Shown: positions 40,671 through 50,181 of the stretch, piece by piece
Position numbering within the stretch: position 1 is the stretch's first letter
Layout: the number at the start of each line of letters is the position of its first letter
NCBI GenBank assembly: GCA_963691705.1
Contig: OY829542.1
Coordinates: 60,784,427-60,848,426 of the forward strand
DNA: 64,000 nt
Direction of reading: 5' to 3'
Source: Viola odorata
Lineage: Eukaryota; Streptophyta; Magnoliopsida; Malpighiales; Violaceae
Program-made: the position numbers and the translations under genes
Notes under the pieces: generated by a model
Told to the model about the DNA's origin: nothing
What the model saw: only the letters and a program-made list of their open reading frames with translations
Database searches by the model: none

Positions 40671-41369
40671 TACTCCCTCCGTCAAAAAAACAATAAACAC
40701 GGGCCCATAATTTACGAAAATTAAGAAATTTGACGTGGGCTATTGTTGAACCTAATTTTTATCAATTTTGTCCGTAAACTCGCGTCAATTTTAATATTAA
40801 AATTATCCTTATTCATTTTCTTTCCCTTATCCTCTCTTTCTCCTCACCTCTTCACTTTTCATCTCTCATTTTCAAACAATAAACACAGACCCACATCCTA
40901 TCCTTCTCAATCAACACAAACCTATCATTTTTTGTTCTTTTATGTTTTATTCTGTTTTTGTTTCCGTGGTTCTGGGTCATTTTTCTTACAAAAGGATTAA
41001 GGAAATTGATTTTGAATTTTGGGTTGAGAAAATTGGTTTTGGATTTTGGGTGTAGTCGTCGGTGGTGAGCAGATCGGGAGGGTTGTGTTGATCAGCGATG
41101 GTGGTGCCGGCAATGTTAGTTTGGGTGGCCGGAGTTGCAAAGGCGGCAACGGTGGTGGCCAAATGCGGCGCTGGAGGAAGAAAATGATGATTTAATTGAG
41201 TTTGACCAGCTATGTGATATATAGTTTTTTCATCTAAATGATGCGTCATTTTAAAAAGATAAAATTGTAAAAGCATGGAGGGAAACAACACAATGTATAA
41301 AAACGTTAATTAAAAACCGACTTTGATTTTTGGCCTGGCCGCATCAAGTAATTTTTGAGGAAGGGAGTA
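40671..41369. mobile_element. Candidate TA-flanked MITE or non-autonomous mariner-like element, ~699 bp
   Basis: Opens TACTCCCTCCGTCAAAAA and closes TTTTTGAGGAAGGGAGTA, an imperfect inverted repeat with TA borders. This is long for a Stowaway. An unusually GC-rich block at about 41040-41175 (GTCGTCGGTGG..., GTGGTGCCGGC) looks foreign to the element. It could instead be two independent fragments. Confidence 0.5.
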
Positions 41370-41433
41370 TACTTGATTACAACTTGGCTCATTTAAATTT
41401 CCTTCCATCTTTAGCTATCCATGCACAGCACAC

Positions 41434-41699
41434 TACTCCCTCTGGACAACAACTGACTTATCTCTGACGCGTTGGCCCATGACTTCTCTTGTGTCCCCTC
41501 CACGCTGTCCATTTATGTGGTGGTCATTTATGCTTTCCAGTCAATGAGAACACTACTCCTCTAAGCCTGCCAAGTTCTATAGGGACATGAAAGTTAAAAA
41601 ACACACTTTAACTTCCTTTAAGCCCAAAACGTCATACATTGGTGTCCAAATTTACAAGCCCAAAACGACATCAATTTCAATTGTTATCCAGAGGGAGTA
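41434..41699. mobile_element. Stowaway-type MITE, 266 bp
   Basis: The 19-bp terminal inverted repeats TACTCCCTCTGGACAACAA and TTGTTATCCAGAGGGAGTA (one mismatch) carry TA at both ends. It sits about 380 bp beyond the 3' end of the TFIIIC-like pseudogene. Confidence 0.8.
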
Positions 41700-44314
41700 T
41701 ATATCATTGTTAAACCTAAATGCATTTTGTGTTGACTGTAAGTTACAAACATTTTCATACATTTTAAGCCACCAAGAACCAGAAATCATCTGCATTGCAC
41801 CTCTAGAGCCCTTTCCATAATCACATTGTCAGACATACACCTGACATAAAGATGAAGATCTTCCTGTTGTACAAGTTCGCCTCGACATGAAATAGACACA
41901 GGCGCTGCCCTCTAGATATCTTTCTGCTATCATGTCACACTAGTTCATCTTGCAGATCGTTTCAATCTCATCCCCGACTTGGACTGAGAAAAACTGCTCA
42001 AAATTTCAAGCTAACCATCTCCCATCCCACTAAAAATCAGTGACTGTACAGAACAATATAATACAGAATGCATAACTCTCACACTGGGGTTGCTGAAAGT
42101 AGAAAGTCTGGCTGTAACCTCTGTAGCAATATCCCACAAAAGGGACACAAGGGTTTCGAGACTTCTTTCGTTAAAGAATGTTCTGTCGAAGATTTCAAAT
42201 CCAAAGGATATCTTGGCAGTGTGAATAAGGCCTCTGGTGCTAGTTGTGACATCCATCTATGACAACACTTGCAAAACCATGCAGGGTCCGCTGGGCAGAC
42301 CTGCATAGATGCAGCACACCTTGCCAGCTTATGCTTCTGGAGAACTCCATTAACTCTTTCTGAGCATAGACAAAAATCAACTTCCAGAGATCTAAATGGA
42401 ACCAATGCTGAACAATATGTACATTGCTCTTTCACTTCGGACTGACTCGAGGGAAGCCTGCTTTTAGTCATGGAGAAGATAAAATAATAAGCATTTGGTA
42501 ACGGAAAGGAAAAAATCATATAATAATAACAAAAAACACATTTCTGCAACACTTTGATCTTCACACAGAAACACTCCCGTTCATTAAAAGAATATGCTGC
42601 ACACATTTTTGCACTTAGAGTAGACAATAAAGGTCTTCTATTCCAATACTTGATTTTTATCAAGGCCTTTGTGCAGCTGGGTGTAGGTACTTCTTACGTC
42701 TCATACAGCAACTGATATATTAACACTTGAAATAAATTCACACTTGTTCCACGTACGGAGTAATTTGATTCACTGTTCTGTCTTCATCATGATAGAATGC
42801 CAAATAAAATCAACTTACAAATATTTCTCGCCACAAGAAAAACTTGAGGTAGCAAGCAAGGACTCTACAGTTGCATAAGACTGTCTAACAGTAGGTTATA
42901 GATCTCATTTTTGTGATTGAGAAAAGATGAGGTAAGAAACCAACGGAAACACAGACATTATGATTTGTATAGATTTGAGGTAACTGTTCCAGGTAAAGGT
43001 ATGGCCAGTCAGACTTCTGCAAGACAACAGCTGCATTCCCCTAGCTGATTTACAATTCTCACTCTCCAGGAGGTATTAATAAATTGAGTTATTGTCATCT
43101 GAATGGGTTCATTCAGATTATGTGAAAACACAATTTATCTCAAAGGAACTGAAGAAGTGGAAGAAGTGGTGATAAAAAAACACAAGTACTGGATAAAAGA
43201 CAATCAAGGAATACCTTTGTTCATGCTTTCTAATTTCTGATGCCATGAATTTTAGTTGGTCCCGGACGAGACCATGATTAAGTTCTAACCATCGCGCCAC
43301 TTGTGCTACTCCGACAGGATACCAACATCTGGCCTTGGTTGAATCAGTCATATGACTTAGTGAAGATGATAGAGTGAGACCCACAAGCCTCTCGCGGAGT
43401 TCTCTTTCACTACTAAAAAGCAGCTTCATCCACAAAGTGAGTAGCTTGCCTTCAGCACTCCCAAGTCCTTCAAAGTTTTCTTTACAGTTGATCTCTTCAG
43501 CTTTCAACTCAGATAGTATTATGCGTCTACAGATGACATTGAGGAGGTGCAACTGGCGTGACCCAATCTCTGAGAAATTCTCAGCAGTTTTAGCCAAAAC
43601 CTCATGAATGGAAAGGTCCATATGGGAACCTATATATCTTATAGCCAGCCACTTATGCAGTATGTGGTCCACATACTTTGATATGGATGTCTTGAAAGCC
43701 AACAATACAGCTATGATATCCCAAATAACAAGAGGCTTATCAAGATCTTCATATTTTCTCAAAGAACACAGAATATTTGAATCCCGACAAACTAATTCAT
43801 TTGCAGGGAAACCAAGAGCAGCTTCATGGCCCGAGTCAAAAGAAGTCGGATACAACATGTCTAACTGCTGTCCACCAATCCAGAAGAAATCAACGACAGC
43901 CTTCTAAAGCCTGCAATTTTACCAGATGAGGGAACTTCCAAATGTGTGATATAAATAAGCACCCAAAAAATATGATTAATGCATTGCTTTTTCCAGTTTT
44001 ATTTTCCCCCTTAGAACTCCTGTCACAAGTCATAGTTTGGCATGGCGCATAACACAGTGTGCTCTAACCTTTCTGTTCTTTGTTCATCCTATACATCCTA
44101 CTATTAGTACTTACGATTACCCTTTTTAACCTGATAACTAAAACTACTGGTGATTCCTGGACTTGATGATGAACTCAAAAGGACAAATATTTATTCACCT
44201 TCCTTCATACATGCGATCCAATTGCTCAACATCAAAACTACGAACCTGCAAATACCAACCATAAACCTTTTCAGTGATTAATCAGTGGTTATAGTTATAT
44301 AAAGGGATGGAAAA

Positions 44315-44717
44315 TACTCCCTCCGTTTTCGAATAATCGTCACTTTTGTACTTTTTGTTACTGTTCACTTTACTTGACTTTTTGGTGTTTGTTGTCAAAG
44401 AGTCAATTATTGAAAGAGGAATTACATATTAAGATTATGGTACCAAAAGAAAATGTATACTTCTCTCTCCCAAAATAAGTGTACCCTCTGACTTTTTCAC
44501 AAAGTGTAATAATTGCACTTGACAAGTTGTATTATTGTCATCAACTTCCTACTAATACCTCTACATTAAACTAAAAAGGTGAACTAAACAATTAATAGTT
44601 GGTGTATGTGAGGGGTAATACTAGAAACTAGTATTAAAGTGGAAAGTTGACTGGGAACTTAGTTTGGGACAAACATAAAAGAAAAGATGGAAACTTATTT
44701 TGGGACAAAGGAGCATA
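44315..44717. mobile_element. One or two Stowaway-like MITEs inside the pseudogene
   Basis: A left end TACTCCCTCCGTTTTCGAAT at 44315 has no mirrored partner. A second unit, 44458-44717, has ends TACTTCTCTCTCCCAAAATA and TATTTTGGGACAAAGGAGCA, which are imperfect inverted repeats. The pair is probably nested or adjacent. They fill the gap where the pseudogene's central exons should be. Confidence 0.5.
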
Positions 44718-45351
44718 CTGAAAACATGCAGTAATGATCGTACACGTGCATCATGAACATCCAATGATTGAGTTAGAAGTTATTTTTAGTCATGGAAAAT
44801 TACTCTATTTCAACAAGAAGAAAAAAAAATCTTGTCCTTTTCTTTCTTTTTTCTATCTGGAAGAGTTTTCAAGTTTTCTAAGCTAATAGTACTTGTCAAT
44901 CAGCACACTACACAAATAAACGCATGTTTTCTTATAGGTTTTTCCAGATCCAGAGAACCCATCATCTACTATTTTGTGGAGAAATTATTTTAGAGCCAAG
45001 TCCGTCAGCTGGTATTGGGAGGTGCAGTGGCGCGCGTACACACACAAAAAAGAAGAAGTATTTGAGCATTATTAAGTATGAATCGCTAAAATGGCATAAT
45101 AATCCACAGAGAATAGAAAAGGTACAAATACCTAACCAATTACTGCGGATGAATGAAGACACATACCCATAATTAGGAGCCATTCCAAGGCGAGACCAAG
45201 CAACAGATCGAACACATTGGCTGCGGTCACGTGATAAAGCAGTGGAAAGCAAGCAGCTGCGTAACAAATGCCACGTCAAGGGTGATATGGGAGGGTGCTA
45301 TTTGGCTATTACTCTCTATAAAAATATGCGATTGCTTAAAGAAACAAATAA

Positions 45352-45880
45352 GGAGAATGCTAAACAGGTTGAATGATTTAGGTTGAAAAACAGGTTGAAT
45401 GACGTGGCTAATGCCATGTCATTAAAAATATTAATAAAAAATGAAGCTTCATCCGTCGTCGTTTCACAAGAAGGAATCAAAATTTTCTTTCTTCCTCTCG
45501 CAGGCGCAGGCAGGCACAGCAGCTTCATTTCATTTCTTCCTCTTCATCTCACCTTCAACCTAAAAAACCAATCTCAACCTAACCTAACATCCACCACCAA
45601 ATCCGACCGCCACCATCAAATCCGACACCCACAGCCACCAAATCCGTCATCCGCCACCAAATCCGACACCCACAGTCACCAAATCCGATACCACAGCCAA
45701 ATCCGACAGCCGCAGCCACCAAAATCGACAGATCCGATAACCGCTTTTGCCATTTTTGCATGTATGGCTGTTTTGCCAATTTTTCTGGGTTTTTCCATCT
45801 AATTCAACCTGTATGCCTTTTTTAAATTGATTTGATAAAAATGAGACGGCTGCTTTTCTTGGATTTTCGTTTTTCTTTTT
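45352..45880 (+). repeat. Left terminal inverted repeat of the MULE
   Basis: Matches the complement of about 48513-49114. The minisatellite portion (45590-45735) is shorter than in the right arm. Long open frames here mirror the right arm and do not indicate a gene. Confidence 0.85.
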
Positions 45881-45964
45881 CTGGAATGAATGTATTGGCA
45901 CCTCACCTAATTAATTGGCCAAAGAATTGGGCAAATAATCAGCATATTACCACTTTTAGTCATT
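45881..45964 (+). repeat. Internal direct repeat of the MULE, copy 1
   Basis: CTGGAATGAATGTATTGGCA and the next ~60 bp recur in the same orientation at 48413-48487, although the adjoining terminal arms are inverted. Confidence 0.8.
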
Positions 45965-45984
45965 TTTTTAAAATAATTTTTTTG

Positions 45985-46230
45985 GCTAATTAATTAATTA
46001 GGTAATATGCTGATTTTTGGCCAATTAAGAAATGAAGTGGTAAATAAAATAAATAAATAGCTTTTTTTGGGCAATTAATTAATTAAGTGGTAATATGCTG
46101 ATTTTTTGACCAATTAAGAAATGAAAGTGGTAAATGAAACAAATAAATAGGTTTTTTGGGCAATTTTATTTTCATTAATTAATTAGGTTGTAATACGCTG
46201 ATCATTTGGGTTGAATTAGATGAAAAAATG
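45985..46230. repeat. ~85-bp tandem repeat, 2-3 imperfect copies
   Basis: GGTAATATGCTGATTTT...CCAATTAAGAAATGAA...GGTAAAT recurs at about 46000, 46088 and, partly, 46188. The repeat is also partly complementary to the internal direct repeat next to it. Confidence 0.7.
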
Positions 46231-46539
46231 TTGGTAATTAGGGTTGAATTTAGGCCCATTTTATATGCCAAAATCAGAAGCATTTTGAGTTGAATATAAG
46301 CTCAGTTTTTATGTCGAAATGCTGCTTTTTTCCGATAAATTAGAAGGTAATATGCTGCTGATTGGGGAGAATCCATGCCGTAATGCAGTTGTTTTTTCGT
46401 GTGTAATTCATGCTGTTTTATTGGTTGTAATATTGCAATCTGGAAAGTGAATATATACTCTTGTTTTGTTACAGGTAATGGACTTTTTGCCACAAAATGA
46501 TGAAGCACAAAGTTCGCAGCCTCAAAGTAATGATCCTAA

Positions 46540-46640
46540 TGATGAATTGATTCCGAAGCCAGGTGTTTGTCAGTCCAGGATATCCATCTCGGTGCCTTCG
46601 ACCCACACTTGCAGAAGATTGGCGGCTCGTAATCCAAGAT
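46540..46640 (-). other. Gene fragment in the MULE, possible GRF-type zinc finger piece
   Basis: The minus-strand frame reads LDYEPPIFCKCGSKAPRWIS then WTDKHLASE. The spacing CxCGxxAPxWxSWT resembles the first half of a plant GRF zinc finger; the distal NPGRRFYGC half is absent. A plus-strand frame (46466-46705) overlaps it. Assignment is tentative. Confidence 0.4.
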
Positions 46641-46759
46641 TGGTTTTTGCTTCCCAAGTGACGTCAACACTCTGCTGCGTCTGCATTCACGGCGTTGACT
46701 ACTAGAGATCGAGGATGAAAAGTTTATTGACATCCTACTGAAATCCAAAAGAGATACTT

Positions 46760-47560
46760 TAAAAAAATAGTTTATAACAACATTTTGGCATATAAATGGA
46801 GCCTAAACTCAACCCAGTAATCAGCAGCATTTTGGCATATAAATAGAGCCTAAATTCAACCCGAAATCAGCATTTTACCATCTAATTCAACCCAAAAATA
46901 ACAACATTTTACCATCTAATTCAACCCAAAATCAGCACCATTTTGACAGCAAACGAGCATGAATTCGACAAGAAAAAAAACAACATTTGGACTTATAAAT
47001 TGACCCTAAATTCAACCCGAAATCAGCATATAAATCAACATTTTACCATCTAATTCAACCCAAAATCAGCATCTAAATCAACATTTTGACAGCAAAACGA
47101 GCATGAAAAAATAACATTTTACCATCTAATTCAACCCAAAATCAGCAGCATTTCGACAGCAAAACGAGCATGAAAAAATAACAACATTTTACCATCTAAT
47201 TCAACCCAAAATCAGCACCATTTCGACAGCAAACGAGCATGAATTCGACAAGAAAAAAACAACATTTCGACTTATAAATTGACCCTAAATTCAACCCGAA
47301 ATCAGCATCTAAATCAACATTTTACCATCTAATTCAACCCAAAATCAGCATCTAAATCAACATTTTGACAGCAAAACGAGCATGAAAAAATAACAACATT
47401 TTACCATCACAGTCAACCCAAAATCAGCAGCATTTCGACAGCAAACGAGCATGAATTCGACATGAAAAAAAATAGCATTTCGACTTATAAATTAACCCTA
47501 AATTCAACCCGAAATCAGCATCTAAATCAACATTTTACCATCTAATTCATGGCAAAAAAA
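46760..47560. repeat. Tandem/dispersed repeat array inside the MULE
   Basis: Many copies of a phrase like ATTTTACCATCTAATTCAAC with CCAAAATCAGCAT and GACAGCAAAACGAGCATG recur in irregular order, with higher-order units of about 100-200 bp. Confidence 0.85.
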
Positions 47561-48310
47561 GTCACCGTCAAGCATTATGTTCAATGGAGAGTGAGAAAGG
47601 AATGCACCAATTTGTAAAGACATATTATTAGATAGTAAGTGGTACAAATTTAAAACTAAGAGTTATATTCTAGCATTGAAAAAGGTAAAAACCAAACAAT
47701 ATTGAACACTGAACCTGCGATCAAATGGAAAAAAATGATCCATCACTAATATAAAGTTCCTGTGTTATTTTATCATAATATGACTGGACACTAAATACCA
47801 GTAATAACCAACACTGGTTTCTAAAGATGATCCAGAAAAGAAAAATATGCATGCTTTCCACAAAATTATATCATGTTCGACATAGCCCTCAAATCAAAAC
47901 AAAAGTTCAACCTCACACAAATTAACCTCACTACATTTCCTAGACCAGGTACGTGAATCAATCCTCACCAGTCACCATGCATCTCAAATTTTAGTTCCCA
48001 TCGAGCCACATTTCTGACGTTGTAATGAAGATTCTAGATATGCTGACACTTCAGACACAATTTAGCATCAGTTTGCAAAGGTTCTGATTACTGACTCAAT
48101 AGAGCTTCTTTAACATACACACTGAATAGCCTATCACAATGATGCAAACATTTTCTTTGAAACAGATTGATAAAGATCAAATGGGAAGTGGAAAATTCAA
48201 CACCTAAAACTGAAACTATGTTAGAAGAACTTAACATGTTTACTATGTACAAAAATTCAGCACCTTTGACATTATCAAAGAGTTGTAATGTGAATAAAAT
48301 AGGATAATAC

Positions 48311-48401
48311 CTTGATTGCTATAAGCTGCTCAGGTGTACAAAAATTCAGCACCTTTGGAGTCTGTTGCTCCTCTTCAACTTCTGGAACACTAGGCACCTC
48401 A
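48311..48401 (-). other. Exon-like fragment in the MULE, perhaps FAR1-related
   Basis: On the minus strand, after an acceptor-like CCAG and before a donor-like AAG/GTATTA, an open segment encodes EVPSVPEVEEEQQTPKVLNF then CTPEQLIAIK. The TPKxxxFxTPEQLIAxxK pattern is reminiscent of the start of FAR1 domains in MULE-derived plant genes. It is too short for firm assignment. Confidence 0.3.
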
Positions 48402-48412
48402 CCTGGAATGAA

Positions 48413-48487
48413 TGTATTGGCACCTCACCTAATTAATTGGCCAAAGAATTGGGCAAATAATCAGCATATTACCACTTTTACTCATTT
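48413..48487 (+). repeat. Internal direct repeat of the MULE, copy 2
   Basis: Same-orientation partner of 45881-45964. On the minus strand it ends ATTCATTCCAG directly before a coding-like segment, so it would read as a splice acceptor there. Confidence 0.75.
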
Positions 48488-48512
48488 CTAATGTTAAATT
48501 AATAACGAAAAA

Positions 48513-49114
48513 AATTACAGAAAAAGAAAAACGAAAAACCCAGAAAAGCAGCCATATCATTTTTATCAAATAAATTTAAAAAAGGCATACAGAAAAATTA
48601 TATGGAAAAACCCAGGAAAAATTGGCAAAACAGCCATACATGCAAAAATGGCAAAAGCGGCTGTCGGATCTGTCGGCTTTGGTGGCTGCGGCTGTCGGAT
48701 TTGGTGGCGGATGTCGGATTTGGTGACTGCGGCTGTCGGATTTGGTGGCGGATGACGGATTTGGTGGCTGTGGGTGTCAGATTTGGTGGCTGTGGGTGTC
48801 GGATTTGGTGGCGGATGACGGATTTGGTGGCTGTGGGTGTCGGATTTGGTGGTGGCGGTCGGATTTGGTGGTGGATGTTAGGTTAGGTTGAGATTGGTTT
48901 TTTAGGTTGAAGGTGAGATGAAGAGGAAGAAATGAAATGAAGCTGCTGTGCCTGCCCTGCGCCTGCGAGAGGAAGAAAGAAAATTTTGATTCCTTCTTGT
49001 GAAACGACGACGGATGAAGCTTCATTTTTTATTAATATTTTTAATGACGTGGCACTAGCCACGCCATTCAACCTGTTTTTCAACCTAAATCATTCAACCT
49101 GTTTAGCATTCTCC
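48513..49114 (-). repeat. Right terminal inverted repeat of the MULE
   Basis: Inverted copy of the left arm with extra copies of the GGATTTGGTGGC-type minisatellite (48675-48885). High similarity of the two arms outside the minisatellite suggests a fairly recent insertion. Confidence 0.85.
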
Positions 49115-49266
49115 AACAAATAAACCAGAGGAAGAGGAAAGGGTGTGAATACGAGGATGGTGATGATATGGCCGGAAGCAACAACGATCAAGTTCTCTTC
49201 GGACCAAGCAATGGAGTTAGGGTAAGAAGGGGAGGCCACAAGCGCAGCGCCTTGGAACCGCGCCAT

Positions 49267-50176
49267 GGTTGTGCACAGAGGAATCGAGTGTGTAAGGGCG
49301 CGAAAGAGAAAAAAGAAATAGAAAGGAAGGAAGGAGTAGGTAATCTTTGGTAGGCAGTCGCGAGATCAAATCCCGGCAAGCTCTAATTTATATATCTTTT
49401 TTAATAGGGAAGCAGCAGGCGGAGGTAGCTAACCCTAGTTTTGCAGTTCGAACCGGTGAGTGGAGAAATAGGTGATTCCTTTCTTTTCCTGTTCGTTTGT
49501 TTTTTTCAAGTTCCATTTTAACACCGAGATATCTCTCCCCCTCGTGCATGCCACCAAGTTATTTTTGGTTCATTATTCCACCAACATTATTTTTAGTTCT
49601 TAAACTATTTTATTTTATTACTTATAATTTGTAAAAATTAATTTATATTTATTATTAATATTTTTTCATACATAAGAAAATAAGAGCAAGAAACGAGACA
49701 ACTAATTTGGAACAAAATGAGAGTGCGAAGTATGCGATAAATTTTCGAGGAAATTTAGATGAATTGAAGGAAGAACCAAGAGTAGTACATTGGGACATCA
49801 TAAATAATGTTGGCTAAACCATCAACAACTGAATTAGTTTCACAACACACATAAAGTACCTGAACACTCCACTACAAAGCAAGCAAACAACGAATGGCTC
49901 CTAGAACAGTGGAAAAACCACTCAATTAAGTATAAAAGCCCACAATTTTTCTATATGGAATAATATTGTTTTTTCAAAAAGTCTCATTCCAACTGTATCA
50001 CAGTAAGAGATCAAATCCTATTACATTTAATTTGTGTTTCTCATATCTTTCCGATGTAGCATTTTGATTCGCAAATTTCAACAATCTCCCCCATCGAACT
50101 ATGTACCACAAAACTCACAATCTAACCAATTAATCTCCACAAATCTCACAATTAAGCCCCCGTATCATAGTGGAGA
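49267..50176. other. Upstream of the TFIIIC-like remnant; nothing else seen
   Basis: The first few hundred bp are probably the original promoter of the minus-strand pseudogene. The remainder is AT-rich and no gene, RNA or repeat was recognised. Confidence 0.45.
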
Positions 50177-50181
50177 CCATC

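Larger units (their letters stand above)
45352..49114. mobile_element. Non-autonomous Mutator-like element (MULE), 3763 bp, with 9-bp target duplication
   Basis: The element starts GGAGAATGCTAAACAGG and ends with the exact complement CCTGTTTAGCATTCTCC. It is flanked on both sides by AACAAATAA (45343-45351 and 49115-49123), the 9-bp duplication characteristic of Mutator. The terminal inverted repeats are very long (about 530 bp left, 590 bp right) and carry a CCACCAAATCCGACA-type minisatellite. The inside has tandem repeats (45985-46230, 46760-47560) and two short gene-like fragments on the minus strand. No MURA-type transposase frame is visible, so it is non-autonomous. It sits between exon 1 and the next surviving exon of the TFIIIC-like pseudogene. 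Confidence 0.88.
42079..49266 (-). pseudogene. TFIIIC-subunit-like (WD40 plus zf-TFIIIC) gene, disrupted and missing its middle
   Basis: Minus-strand pieces appear in gene order. (1) 49266-49153: MARFQGAALVASPSYPNSIA, then WSEENLIVVASGHIITIL. (2) 45256-45167: STALSRDRSQCVRSVAWSRL, then GMAPNYG. (3) 44245-44199: VRSFDVEQLDRMYEG. (4) 43903-43215: AVVDFFWIGGQQ and LHLLNVICRRIILSELKA. (5) 42457-42079: the Cys-rich finger CTYCSALVPF, CKCCHRWM, CPFCGILLQR and stop. I recognise the plant WD40/TFIIIC90-type protein like Arabidopsis At3g49400 (about 850 residues). Several hundred residues of WD40 repeats between pieces 2 and 3 are absent: only ~0.9 kb separates them, mostly MITE. Pieces 1-2 and 3-4 do not join in phase, while 4-5 do (about 355 intact residues). 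A 3.76-kb transposon lies between pieces 1 and 2. The intact C-terminal part could still be transcribed. Confidence 0.78.

Noticed and set aside
41587..41820. 77-codon plus-strand frame
   Set aside because: Overlaps the right half of a Stowaway MITE and runs into AT-rich intergenic DNA; no homology recognised.
45383..45802. Open frame of 139 codons on the plus strand
   Set aside because: It lies entirely in the MULE's left inverted repeat and minisatellite; the right arm shows the same frame mirrored. Explained by the repeat, not a gene.
48602..48886. 94-codon plus-strand frame rich in Gly/Cys/Arg/Trp
   Set aside because: Translation of the GGATTTGGTGGC minisatellite in the right MULE arm; no independent coding evidence.
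49355..49385. tRNA T-arm-like GATCAAATCCCGGC
   Set aside because: The 5-bp stems do not pair properly and no A box, D arm or anticodon arm can be found upstream.
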